Assembly: GCA_964016885.1 (NCBI GenBank)
Contig: OZ024741.1
Location: 34,242,027-34,306,026, forward strand
DNA: 64,000 bases
Source: Eledone cirrhosa
Taxonomy: Eukaryota; Mollusca; Cephalopoda; Octopoda; Eledonidae
Direction of reading: 5' to 3'
In this document: positions 1-10,205 of the stretch, piece by piece
How the letters are laid out: every line of letters starts with the position of its first letter
Numbering within the stretch: the first letter of the stretch is position 1
The notes under the pieces: model-generated
The model's input: the letters and a program-made list of their open reading frames with translations, nothing else
The model's database searches: none
Told to the model about the DNA's origin: nothing
Translations under genes and position numbers: made by a program

Positions 1-925
1 ATCTTTCCTACTTACTAGGACGTTAGTCTTAGCCAGGTTGACTTTCAGGCCATTTGATTTTAGGTTTTGCTTCCAAGTCTGGAATTTCTTCTCTAGTTTC
101 ACAGCTTATTCACCTGTGAGAACTAGGTCATTTGCATACAGGAGTTCCCATGAGCAGCCAGTCTTAAACACCTTTGGTATAGACTGGAAGACTATAATAA
201 ACAGATAAGGGATAAGGACAGAACCTTTGTGGCCACCCATCCACATGCTGAATTCCTCACTATACTTATTGTTACTTCTCCCTTTACTGTCTGCCTTTCT
301 GTACATGGCTTGTACAACCTTCACAAGCCACTCATCTACCCCTAGTTTCCTTAGAGCCCACAGGATTATGGAACAAAGCAGTGTCAAAAGCTTTCTTGAC
401 ATCAACAAATGTTAGGTGGTGGAGCTTACCCATAGCTAAATACTTCTACAGTTGTCTCACATAGACGATAGCATCACTTATACCTCTACCCAGCACAAAA
501 CCAAACTATTTCTCGTCTAGATCAACTAAATCCTTAATCAGTTGCACTTTCTGTAATTTTCATAACTTGGTTCATTAGTTTGGTGATATAGTTTCCCCTG
601 TCTAGAGATCTCTCATGCCCTTGATGATGCTGCTACGCCAGTCATTAGGTATGACACCACCTTGTAATATCCGATTTACAATATTTGTGGTTAACATGTG
701 GCCCACCATCCCAGATGCTTTCAGCATCTCTGCAAGTATCCTTGATGGTCCAGCTGATTTTCTGCTTTTCACAGCCTTAATTACCTTACTTACTACAATT
801 ACCTGCATCTAATTTCGATGGCTGGTCCCTCTGTTGTGTCTCCTTTGAGCAGAATATCTTCCTCCCATGCATTCTTCTCATTCAACAGTCGCTCATAATA
901 GCCCTTCCACACTTCTTCTCTCTAA
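1..925 (-). mobile_element. LINE reverse-transcriptase fragment (decayed, runs off the window start)
   Basis: Read on the minus strand, this is the RT domain of a non-LTR retrotransposon of the kind often annotated as endonuclease-reverse transcriptase in molluscs. In order from 925 down I see a YYERLLNEKNAWEED stretch, then around 808-602 a block with KSRKSAGPS and GGVIPNDWR, then 408-106 with ALRKLGVDEWLVKVVQAMYR and YSEEF, and finally the tail KFQTWKQNLKSNGLKVNLAKT near 105-10. The catalytic Y-x-D-D box reads YAND at about 125-110, so one catalytic aspartate is lost. Blocks lie in different frames with stops between them, so the copy is dead. It ends at a GA repeat at 940. The 3' end lies outside the window. 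The assignment as LINE RT is strong; the exact clade is not decided. Confidence 0.85.
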
Positions 926-937
926 CAACATCCTGAG

Positions 938-1022
938 AGAGAGAGAGAGAGAGCAGCCGGTAATATTAGTGAAACTTCAAAGTAAACAGTACCATTAATA
1001 ATATATAAATCTCTCTCTCTCT

Positions 1023-1054
<32 letters not shown>
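938..1054. repeat. GA, CTCT and (TA)n microsatellites
   Basis: A short GA run at 938-953, CTCT at 1012-1023 and a pure TA run at 1025-1054 lie between the LINE fragment and the next SINE. Confidence 0.9.
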
Positions 1055-1058
<4 letters not shown>

Positions 1059-1395
1059 GGCTTAGTGGTTAGAGCATTGGGCTTGCAATCGAAAGGTTGT
1101 GAGTTCAATTCTCAGACCGGGTGATGTGTTGTTTCCTTGAGCAAGACACTTTATTTCACGTTGCTCCAGTTTACTCAGCTGTAGAAATGAGATGATAGGG
1201 ACTGGGGTCCCTATCATTCCACTGCAAAGTGGTCGTGGAGGTGCCACAAAAAAAAAGCACCCAGCACTCACTGTAAATGAGGTTGGTGTTAGGAAGGGCA
1301 TCCAGCTGTAGAAATCAAGCCAGAATCAGTTCCTGTCCCACCCTTGCAAGCAGGGAAAAGCGGACGTAAAATGATGACGATATTATGATAATCAT
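1055..1395 (+). mobile_element. tRNA-derived SINE, family B, near full length
   Basis: A Pol III-type head contains an A-box-like GGCTTAGTGGTTAGAGCATT and a B-box-like GGTTGTGAGTTCAATTC about 30 bases later. The body has GAGCAAGACACTTTATTTCA, then CACTGCAAAGTGGTCGTGG, an A run, and GGAAGGGCATCCAGCTGTAG. The 3' end reads GCGGACGTAAAATGATGACG, running into an ATGATA-rich tail. The same layout recurs at 14583-14992 (minus) and 58265-58655. Similar to tRNA-derived SINEs known from octopus; I do not assign a published name. Confidence 0.85.
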
Positions 1396-1485
1396 AACTA
1401 TAATAAAGGAAGGAGTGCAGGACTGCGTCCCGAATATATTTTTTTTTATCCCGTTGGTAAAATAAGTTAGATTACTTTGAATAAA

Positions 1486-1680
1486 TAATTGTGTCTACTT
1501 TTGGCACAAGGCCAGCAATTACCCAGTGTATTACTGGTACTTTATTTTATTGACCCCATAAGGATGAAAGGCAAAGTTAACCTCGGCGGGATTTGAACTC
1601 AGAATGGCAAAGGCCGTAACTTTGTGCGTCAAAGCATGGCGTCCGACCCTCTACCGATACTGTCAATCCACTGCCCTGTT
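1486..1680 (-). mobile_element. tRNA-derived SINE, family A, full length
   Basis: On the minus strand it starts GGGCAGTGGATTGACAGTATCGG, carries a B-box-like GAGTTCAAATCCCGCCGAGG, the central GGTCAATAAAATAAAGTACC block, and ends in TTGGCCTTGTGCCAAAAG-type sequence with a short tail. This is the commonest SINE in the window. Canonical landmarks on the plus strand are GGCACAAGGCC, ACTGGTACTTTATTTTAT and GGCAAAGTTAACCTCGGCGG. Confidence 0.85.
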
Positions 1681-1849
1681 TGAATAAATAAATAATGAAT
1701 GAATATTACATAATTTATATACTAAATTTTGTAGCTGTTGATTAAACAAAGATTCTTATATATAATGATTGCTTATTTTAAGATTCACTTTTAAAATTTT
1801 CAAATGTCTACACTTCCGGTTAGCCTTCATTTGGATAACGATAGCCTGC

Positions 1850-2490
1850 GCATCGGCTTTTCCTTGAGGCTTGGCCTCCGGATCTGCGAGCCACACTAAT
1901 GTCGCTGTGGATCCACCGTGGACTCTTTCAGACTCCACGCGCTTTCCTGTTGCCACAGTGCCGGCCGCCTTCCACGTCATGCTGCCCTCAACGAGGTCAT
2001 TAAGCATGGCTTGAACGCTGCAGGCTTCCCCTCCCAGCTCAAGCCAGTGGGGCTGGACTGAGGGGACGGCAAAAGGCCAGACGGTATGACCATCTTCCCG
2101 TTCCGCGGTGGCGAACCCCTCATTTGGAATGCCACTTGCAGCGACACTTTCTCCAGCCGCAACCTGGTGCAGTCTGCGACTAACCCAGGTATTGCTGCAC
2201 GTTCGGCTGAGGAGACCAAACTCTCCAAGTACCGGTCACTCTCCGACAGGTTCGCGGCCGTGCCCTTGGCAGTGGAGACTTCCGGTGTCCTTGGCTCTAG
2301 GGCTACCTCCCTATTCCCCACCATAGGCGCTGAGCTAGCCAGCCGCAGGTGTGAGCCTCACGAGTCGGAATGGCTCTTCCAGCGCATTTCACTTACTATC
2401 CTCCGGGGAAACGCCTTCTCCATCCTGTCCGCCGGGGCTGTGGGGAGGCCAGCACGTGGGACCCCATTTGCTCACCATACGGATTCATAA
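1850..2490 (+). mobile_element. 3' end of a restriction-like-endonuclease (R2-type) LINE ORF, inactivated
   Basis: A GC-rich island codes in one frame across most of its length. Around 1903-1945 there is a zinc-knuckle-like C-x-C-x9-H-x3-C arrangement (CRCG, then RLHALSC), followed by [20 protein letters not shown], and GDGKRPDGMTIFPF near 2062-2104. A block LIWNATCSDTF follows, then KLSKYRSLSDRF, VAVETSGVLG and QRISLTILRGNAFSILSAG before a stop at 2488. A C-C-H-C knuckle followed by an RPD...D centre is the signature of RLE-bearing non-LTR elements. A single in-frame TGA at about 2056 (probably CGA to TGA) splits the reading frame. In related sequences I know the second acidic position reads WD; here it reads WN. 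RT and upstream parts are missing. Confidence 0.75.
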
Positions 2491-2499
2491 CACTTATTA

Positions 2500-2740
2500 C
2501 ATTGCTTATATAAACATCCATATATTGCATCGTTATATAAAGTTTCATTACATTTCACCGTAATTCAGTTTATATATTATATCGTCTTTTTTAAATGTAT
2601 CCCGGATTACTTTACTGATTACAGAAAAGAGTGTAACACAGTCTCTTTTCAATTTCTGTGCATATTGTCAATTATGATATTATTTGACATATCATATCAC
2701 ATGCATATATATTTGCATATAATATAAATATGCACACTAC
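2500..2740. other. AT-rich sequence, nothing recognised
   Basis: TATAT-rich non-coding DNA between the RLE fragment and a small hairpin. No repeat family or coding signal was seen. Confidence 0.5.
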
Positions 2741-2745
2741 ACATG

Positions 2746-2783
2746 CTAGCAGAAAACTACCCAAAGGGTGGTTTTTCTGCTAG
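2746..2783. repeat. Short perfect-type hairpin
   Basis: CTAGCAGAAAACTACCC pairs with GGGTGGTTTTTCTGCTAG across a short AAA spacer. Stem of about 16-17 bp, next to AATAATAATAA. May be the remnant of a palindromic MITE. Confidence 0.8.
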
Positions 2784-3230
2784 TAATAATAATAAAAGAA
2801 CGATTTGTTATATCTTCATTACATTTATTGAGTAGTGACGCACGTTTTGCTATTGATCATCTCAAGGTTCGATCTGTATCGATCTAGCCCGACTCTGGAA
2901 TCAAAAGCTCGTCGGACTTCTGCTGTGGTAATGACAGATTGAACCTGTAGGGCTTAGAAAGGTCTATAACAATTCACATTCATTTATGGTGGTCAGTTAC
3001 TGTTTTGATTGGTGGTTTTGCTATAAGGAATGTTTTGGTATGTGTGATAGGTGGGGGGGGGGGTCATATGAAGAGGTGTTGGTGGGGAGCGATGGTTGGT
3101 GTGAGCTGCGGAGGTGTGGTGTTTTGGCTGTTTCATAGACATTGTGGCATATATGTGGTGAGGCGAGGATGGTGGGTGTGGGTGTGGAGGTGGTTATGTG
3201 TGATGGGAGATGAAAGAGTGTGGTGCACAT
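2784..3230. other. Unrecognised sequence, G-rich in its second half
   Basis: 2784-2990 is low-copy looking DNA. 3000-3230 is GTG-rich with a G10 run near 3052. Open frames here are by-products of that composition. Confidence 0.5.

Positions 3231-3233
<3 letters not shown>

Positions 3234-3274
<41 letters not shown>
3234..3274. repeat. (TA)n microsatellite
   Basis: About 40 bases of uninterrupted TA abutting the hairpin element at 3275. Confidence 0.95.
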
Positions 3275-3277
<3 letters not shown>

Positions 3278-3539
3278 GTAGTTCCACAACAGTTCACCAT
3301 ACCGAGAACAAATGTTTCACCTTACGCGGATTCTCAGCTCGGTCTAAATGAAGTTGCACAGAAAAGGAAAAACAACCGTTTCTCCTTTTCCACACAACTT
3401 CATTTAGACCGAGCTGAGAATCCCCATAAGGTGAAACATTTGTTCTCAGTATGGTGAACTGTTGTGGAACTACTTCTACCAAACTCGTCCTATGGACTGA
3501 GTGCTCTACTACTACGGATTTAATCCTCCAGTGTTCTAC

Positions 3540-3545
<6 letters not shown>
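3275..3545 (-). mobile_element. Leader-plus-hairpin foldback element, copy 1
   Basis: A long inverted repeat: left arm 3275-3370 and right arm 3379-3476 match at roughly 93 percent, with an 8-base loop containing AACAACCG. Both outer ends carry GTAGTTCCACAACA in inverted orientation. On its 3' side (3477-3545), read on the minus strand, lies a leader containing GGAGGATTAAATCC and AGCACTCAGTCCATAGGACG. The same leader plus a related hairpin occurs at 39510-39743. Flanked on both sides by (TA)n. No coding capacity; likely a non-autonomous foldback/MITE family. Confidence 0.75.

Positions 3546-3572
<27 letters not shown>
3544..3572. repeat. (TA)n microsatellite
   Basis: Uninterrupted TA run between the hairpin element and an SINE tail. 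Confidence 0.9.
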
Positions 3573-3576
<4 letters not shown>

Positions 3577-3852
3577 ATCATCATCACGGTTTAACGTCTA
3601 TTTTTCCACGCTGGCTTGGGTTAGATGAGTTGTCCTGTTGTGAGAAATGCCGGTCAGGTGACCTTACCATGCTCATACAGAACTGTTTCTGGCTTGGTCT
3701 CTACGGCTGGTTGCCCTTCCTAACATCAAGCACATTTACATTGAGTACTGGGTACTTTTTGTCGTGCCACCTACATGACCGCTTCACAGTGAAGACTGGA
3801 TACTTTTTGTCGTGAGACCTACATAACCATTTCACAGTGTGGACTGGGCACA
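3573..3852 (-). mobile_element. SINE family B, 3' part with an internal duplication
   Basis: Starts on the plus strand with the ATCATC tail and CACGGTTTAACGTCTA, then CCACGCTGGCTTGGGTTAGA, and GGTTGCCCTTCCTAACATCA. The segment carrying ACTGGGTACTTTTTGTCGTG is present twice (about 3747-3800 and 3800-3850), as in several other copies of this family. The tRNA-like head is absent. Confidence 0.75.
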
Positions 3853-3869
3853 AATTTAGATACATAAAT

Positions 3870-3871
3870 GC

Positions 3872-3903
<32 letters not shown>

Positions 3904-4140
3904 GTTTTTATTTTTCAAATATTTCCAGCTTTAACAAATTAAAACATGTTTAGTGATTGTGTTATTTCCAATATGTAGTGCAGTGTCTAAATAGTAATCA
4001 GTTTTTGTTCGTTTTGAAAGTAAACAGTAATGAACATTAGGGTCAGTGTTGTATGTAATTTAAATAACTAATTAATGAAAACAGAAGAACTGTGTAATCA
4101 ATGGGAGGTGGAGTATTTATTAACATAGTATGTAGATGTG
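3870..4140. other. TA run then unrecognised AT-rich sequence
   Basis: A TA run at about 3872-3892, followed by AT-rich DNA without recognisable features. Confidence 0.5.
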
Positions 4141-4346
4141 ATGATGGTGATGATGATAGCTGTGGTGGTTTTAGTGGTTGTTACAGGGGGTGAGGGGGGG
4201 TTATGGTGGTGGTGTTTGTGATGATGATAGTGGTGGTGATTGTTGTGATGGTGGTGGTGGTGGTGGTGGCGATGATTGTTGTCTTTATTGTTTGTGAATG
4301 CATGTGTGTGTGTATATATATTTATATATATGTGTTTATGTATATG

Positions 4347-4415
<69 letters not shown>

Positions 4416-4490
4416 ATATATGAATATGTGTGTGTGTTTCTGTGTATAGTTGTGTGTGTGTTTGCTACTGTATATAGTTGTGTGTGTGAT
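4140..4490. repeat. GTG/GAT trinucleotide tract followed by (TG)n and (TA)n
   Basis: 4140-4300 is GTGGTGATG-type repeat, 4305-4350 TG/TA mixed, 4351-4403 nearly pure TA, then TG-rich to 4490. Apparent open frames are low-complexity. Confidence 0.85.
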
Positions 4491-4740
4491 TCATCTGAAA
4501 TGTATTAATGATACTTGAGATTTTGCTATTTTCTTCCCCTCCTTGAGAGATCTGTGTTGGAAAGTGGGACAGTTGTGTTATGTCTTGGAAGTGGGTCTGA
4601 TGGCGCCACTCTCTCAGATTGAGGGCTTTCGTAGTCCTTCCTTCCTATAGACCAGGCACTCACTGCTTTGGTTGGCTTAACTTTTTTATAACATCAGCTT
4701 TTTGTTGTGGTATAGACTTCGATATTGTTGTAACTAAGAC

Positions 4741-7515
4741 CACACAGACATTACACTACACCATACACTGCACTACACTACACCACACAAACACCATACA
4801 CTGCACTACACTACACCACACATACACCATACACAGCACTACACTACACCATACACTGCACAGACACTACACAAACATGATACACTGCACTACACTACAC
4901 CACACAAACACCATACACTGCACTACACTACACCACACAAACACCATACACTGCACTACACTACGCCACGCAAACACCATACACAGCACTACACTACACC
5001 ATACACTGCACTACACTACACCACACATACACTGCACTACACTACACCACACAAACACTGCACTACACCACACATACACTACACAAACACTGCACTACAC
5101 TACACATACACCACACAAACACTGCACTACACCACACATACACTACACAAACACTGCACTACACATACACCACACAAACACTGCACTACACTACACCACA
5201 CATACACTACACAAACACCATACACAGCACTACACTACACCACACATACACTACACACTACACTACACTACACTACACTACACTACACTACACTACACTA
5301 CACTACACTACACTACACTACACTACACTACACTACACTACACTACACCACACAAACACCATACACTGCACTACACTACACCACACAAACACCATATACT
5401 GCACTACACTACGCCACGCAAACACCATACACAGCACTACACTACACCATACACTGCACTACACTACACCACACATACACTGCACTACACTACACCACAC
5501 ACACACTGCACTACACCACACATACACTACACAAACACTGCACTACACTACACATACACCACACAAACACTGCACTACACCACACATACACTACACAAAC
5601 ACTGCACTACACATACACCACACAAACACTGCACTACACTACACCACACATACACTACACAAACACCATACACAGCACTACACTACACCACACATACACT
5701 ACACACTACACTACACTACACTACACTACACTACACTACACTACACTACACTACACTACACTACACTACACTACACTACACTACACTACACTACACTACA
5801 CTACACTACACTACACTACACTACACTACACTACACTACACTACACTACACTACACCACACATACACTACACTACACCATACTCAAACACCATACTACAA
5901 ACATACTCCTTGACACCACATACATACTCTACTACACAGCTCCACATACACTACACAACAGCACACATACACTATACAACACCACATACACCACACTACA
6001 CAACATCACATACATCACACATACACTACACAACACTACCGAACATCACATACACTACACAACACCATATACACTACACAACACTATATACACTACACAA
6101 CATCACATACACTACACAACACTACCGAACATCACATACACTACACAACACCATATACACTACACAACACCATATACACTACATAACATCACATACACCA
6201 CACATACGCCACACATACACTACACAACATCATATACACTACACAACACCACATACACTAAACAACATCACATACACTACACAACACCATATAAACTACA
6301 CAACATATACACTACACATACACCATATACACTACACAACATCACATACACTACACAACGCCATATATACTACACAACACCATATACACTACACAACACC
6401 ATATACACTAAACATACACCATTTACACTACACAACACCATACACTACACAACACCTTACACTACACAACACCACATACACCACACACTACACAACACCA
6501 CATACACCACACAAGACCATATACACTACACAACATCACATACACTACACAATACCATATACACCACACAACATCACATACACTACACAACATCACATAC
6601 ACTACACAACACCATATACACCATACAACACCATATACACCACACAACACCATATACACTACACAACATCACATACACTACACAACATCACATACACTAC
6701 ACAACATCACATACACTACACAACACCATATACACTACACAACACCATATACACTACAGAACACCATATACACTACACAACATCACATACACTACACAAC
6801 ACCATATACACTACACAACATCACATACACCACGCATGCACTACACAACATCATATACATTACACAACACCATATACACTACACAACACCATATACACTA
6901 CACAACACCACATACACAATATACACTACACAACATCACATACACCACACAACACCATATACACTACACAACACATACACCACACAACACCATATACACT
7001 ACACAACACCATATACACTACACAACACCATATACACTACACAACACCATATACACTACACAACACCATATACACTACACAACACCACATACACCACACA
7101 CACCATATACACCACACAACACCACATACACCACACAACACCATATTCACTACACAACACCATATACACTACCAAACACCACATACACCACACAACACCA
7201 TATACACTACACAACACCACATAACACCATATACACTACACAACACCATATACACTACACAACACCACATACACCACACACACCACACAACACCACATAC
7301 ACCACACAACACCACATACACCACACAACACCATACACCACACAACACCACATACACCACACAACACCACATACACCACACAATACCACATACACCACAC
7401 AACACCATATACACTACACAATACCATATACACTACACAATACCATATACACTACACAACACCACATACCACACAACACCACATACACCACACAACACCA
7501 TACACTACACATCTC
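4741..7515. repeat. CACTA-rich minisatellite, 2.8 kb, two sub-arrays
   Basis: 4741-5880 is built from CTACACTACACCACACAAACAC and CATACACTGCAC type blocks, with two pure CACTA pentanucleotide stretches at about 5250-5346 and 5703-5850. A segmental duplication is visible: the marker CTACGCCACGCAAAC lies at 4961 and again at 5409, a 448 bp offset. 5940-7515 changes to a 19 bp unit of the type CACCATATACACTACACAA. The plus strand is stop-poor, giving a 977-codon open frame at 4619-7552 made of Thr, His and Tyr. No protein function is implied. Confidence 0.9.
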
Positions 7516-7857
7516 CCTGTTCCATCACATTGTGTTAGCTAATTCTCAATAGTAACACATTATTATGTCCAAATTATGCCTGACTCGTGTGGGGCTGACT
7601 GAATAGAATCTGTTCAATTTTAGCAAAGAGGTAGCAACAGGGAACAGCAAATCAAAGAAGGAGCTAGTTAACCGATACATGCATGGTCCCGTAACTGACG
7701 AGGGAGACGTGGGGGCACTGTATTGACATATGATGTTACTAGGGTATTTTTAAGCCTGGTGGAGCCCAATCCTTTCCAGGTCTCAATACAGCAGATTTCT
7801 TCCAGAGAAGGATGGAGAGTGAGAGAATGGAAGTGAGAAAGAGATATAGAGGAAGAA
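7516..7857. other. Unrecognised low-copy-looking sequence
   Basis: No coding signal, SINE landmark or tandem repeat was recognised between the minisatellite and the next SINE. Confidence 0.5.
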
Positions 7858-8005
7858 TCGACCCCAGTACTAGACTGGTACTTTTTTTATCGACTTCGAA
7901 TGGATAAAAGGCAAAGTTGACCTCAGTGGGATTTGAACTCGGGGAGCAGAGTGCTGAAATGAATACCATAAAGCATTCTATCTGACTCTGCCAATTTGCT
8001 AATAA
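7858..8005 (-). mobile_element. SINE family A, divergent 5' half
   Basis: Contains TCGACCCCAGTACTAGACTG, GGCAAAGTTGACCTCAGTGG and GATTTGAACTCGG, then CTGACTCTGCCAATTTGC where the head normally reads GATACTGCCAATCCA. More diverged than neighbouring copies. Confidence 0.7.
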
Positions 8006-8234
8006 CAAGATCCAAACAGAAAAGTCATCCATTTTGGTTGTCACCCATAAGGATGATTGTTTGACAAACAGGTTCCATTCCAGTTTTGTAGTTGTTTAGA
8101 CCAAGGATGCTCCAGCTGTGACACTGCCATCCCATTTACTTTCTCAGGCATAATATACCTAGGACTACATTATCTGTTTAACTAAGAGGAGGCCACATAT
8201 AAAATATATGTTAGGAGGACATATGTAGATATAA

Positions 8235-8440
8235 CTGTGTCTGCTGACATAGCTGTGTAGTTAAAAAATTTGCTTTGCAACCACATGGTTACTGGTTCAA
8301 TCTCACTGTACAGCACCTTGGACAAGAATTTTCTACAATAGTCTTCAGCTGACCAATGCCTTGTGAGTGGAATTTGTTAGGTGAAAATTGAGCTGGTGTC
8401 CATCATTGTGTGTGTGTATCAATCACTTGTGTGTATCTGT
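8235..8440 (+). mobile_element. tRNA-derived SINE, family D, 5' half
   Basis: The head GCTGTGTAGTTAAAAAATTT resembles an A box, followed by CAACCACATGGTTACTGGTTCAATCTC with a B-box-like GGTTCAATC, then CACCTTGGACAAGAATTTTC and CCTTGTGAGTGGAATTTGTT. This layout matches a widespread cephalopod SINE type. A head fragment of the same family lies at 36085-36165 and a 3' end at 63035-63165. Confidence 0.75.
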
Positions 8441-8821
8441 GAAAGATGTAAAGATTAATGAGAAAACCAATAAACAAGTGCTTTCAAACAAAAATACCCA
8501 GTGTGGTATTTGTTCTGCCTTAGTTACACAGATCCTCCCTTGTCTCAATGAGAAATGCTGTAAATAAATGATTGTACCATTGGAGACATGTAATTAATAG
8601 GACTCTTGTTCTCCTAATAGGGATGATCAGGGCACCCCACAAGCCCATGGTCACCCTGATTATCAAGGGCAAGTGCCCTCTTTCGATTTTCCTACTTCGA
8701 CCTATAGACTTATACTGAGAGTAGAACCAGTCAATCTCGTCATTTTCATTTGTCACCCATCTTTGATAAAATTCACTATAGGAGAATACCTCCTGCTCCT
8801 CTCACATAAAAATAATGATAA

Positions 8822-9035
8822 TAATAATGGTTTTTGATTTAGGCACAAGGCCAGCAATTTGGGGGGGGGGGGGGAAGTTGATCAAATCGACCCCAGTGCA
8901 TAACTGGTGCTTTATTTATTCACCCTGTAAGGATGAAAGGCAAAGCTAACCTCGGCGGGATTTGAACTCGGATCGTAAAGGGCCGTAACTCTATGCTGCA
9001 AAGCATGTCCGATACTGCCAATCCACCGCCCTTAA
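8822..9035 (-). mobile_element. SINE family A, full length
   Basis: GGCACAAGGCCAGCAATTT, a G run of about 14, GACCCCAGTGCATAACTGG, GGCAAAGCTAACCTCGGCGG, and the head end GATACTGCCAATCCACCGCC at 9012-9030. Flanked by AATAATAAT on both sides. Confidence 0.85.
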
Positions 9036-9117
9036 TAATAATAATAATATTTCATCACTATATTTATCTGAGTAGAGTCTCTAATATATGTTTTTTATTT
9101 TTTTTGTTATTTTTCAG

Positions 9118-9578
9118 AAAATCAAGATGTTAATTTAGATGCCATTCTTGGAGAACTCTGTGAACTAGAATGTCAGTTAAATACAACACAGAGTGAAATA
9201 TCAAAGTCTCTGGCTCCAACCACTCCACAGTCTACAACAGGTATCAACTCTACTGATCCACCGGTGCACAATGAAACAGGAGACCCAATTCAAGCTGAAC
9301 TCGATGCACTGGCTGCAGAAATCACCAAAGGACTTGGATTTAATACAGCCGATGATTTCTTTGGAATGCACTCCGAGCTTACGTCACTGTTTCCGGACGG
9401 TGGTTTGGATATCACGGAAACAGACTCTGCTTACTCCGACAATGCTTCATTGCCGTCATCGGAGTCATTCACATCAATGGCCACTGTGTCTTCATCTGCC
9501 GATACGTCGAGCACTGGAGACGCCTGTAGCACGAGCAGCACTAGTACACTAACGCCAGCTTCTGCCACCCAGACTGAA
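9118..9578 (+). CDS. Internal exon, probable MRL-family (Mig-10/RIAM/lamellipodin-like) adaptor N-terminal region
   Basis: Seen: a pyrimidine-rich acceptor (T-rich run ending TTTTCAG at 9117), 461 bp open in one frame, and a GTAAGT donor at 9579. The first two bases complete a codon, so the frame starts with AAT at 9120 and closes exactly on GAA at 9578, giving 153 codons plus a split one. The product begins NQDVNLDAILGELCELECQL, continues IQAELDALAAEITKGLGF, FFGMHSELTSLFPDGG and DSAYSDNASLPSSESFTSMA, and ends in a Ser/Thr-rich stretch before ATQTE. Codon use is balanced, unlike the repeats around it. Known: lamellipodin and RIAM have an acidic DLDALMADL helix ahead of their RA-PH domains, where MRL proteins bind partners such as talin or Rap1-linked complexes. 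Inferred: the DLDAI-x-x-EL helix plus Ser-rich tail suggests this family. RA, PH and polyproline parts are not in the window. It could be another acidic-helix adaptor. The exon itself is very likely real; the family name is moderate. Confidence 0.6.
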
Positions 9579-9615
9579 GTAAGTTCTTTCAATTCCATAC
9601 TTACATGCACAAACA

Positions 9616-9616
<1 letters not shown>

Positions 9617-9655
<39 letters not shown>
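9617..9655. repeat. (TA)n microsatellite
   Basis: TA run about 40 bases downstream of the exon donor, within the putative intron. Confidence 0.95.
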
Positions 9656-9658
<3 letters not shown>

Positions 9659-10123
9659 GTGTATGTATGTACATATTGTTCTTAATTATTTCTGTTATTT
9701 GTCTTTTGTTTTAACATTTTCACTGCAACTCCCCACCTCTCCACAGTATTTACAAAATATACCCTTAATTAAGGCAGTCCTCTGTGAAAAATGTTCCCTC
9801 CCAAGTGTATTATTTTTGCCTTATACGCCCGGGATAGCCCGAAAATCTATTTACATAGTCCACTATTGGGTGTGTATGTGTTATCCAGGTTTACCAGATC
9901 AATTTCATAAAAAGTAGCACAGCATTTTCAAAAGTAGCAGATTGTGTTAGAAAGTAACCCCAACTGAACATTTTGATAGATTAAAATATATAACCTAGGC
10001 CAGCATGGAAAAACAGACGTTAAATCATGAATGAAAAATTATATATATATATATATATACAATAAGGATTTAGAACAATGTGTATATTAGTAGAGTGTAA
10101 ACATCAATATTTAATATAGAAAC
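9656..10123. other. Putative intron sequence, unrecognised, with a TA run
   Basis: AT-rich DNA. A short CCAGCATGGAAAAACAGACGTTAAATCATGA at 9992-10022 is the 3' tip of an SINE of family B, followed by a TA run at 10037-10059. Confidence 0.5.
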
Positions 10124-10205
10124 GGCTTCTACAGAACTAGAACTGTTTCATTCGTATAAAATCATGATTTCATATAAATGAAACACTTCTAGTCCTGTAG
10201 AAGCC
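10124..10205. mobile_element. 82 bp palindromic MITE
   Basis: GGCTTCTACAG...GAACTGTTTCATT on the left mirrors AATGAAACACTTCTAGTCC and CTGTAGAAGCC on the right. The symmetry centre lies at ATCATGAT (10161-10168), so there is practically no loop. It abuts a TA run at 10206-10227. A second palindrome of this family is at 40209-40296 and a single arm at 47586-47628. Confidence 0.8.

Noticed and set aside
1055..1135. tRNA gene candidates with A- and B-box-like sequences
   Set aside because: These heads (also at 11365, 12950, 14940 and 37475) continue into SINE bodies that recur across the window, and acceptor stems do not pair properly. They are SINE promoters, not functional tRNA genes.
5250..5350. 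Telomere-like repeat
   Set aside because: The unit is CACTA, not the TTAGGG/CCCTAA type expected for molluscs, and it is embedded in a longer minisatellite.
4619..7552. 977-codon open frame rich in Thr/His/Tyr
   Set aside because: Generated by a CACTA-type minisatellite whose plus strand lacks stops. The reading frame begins in unrelated sequence with no start context.
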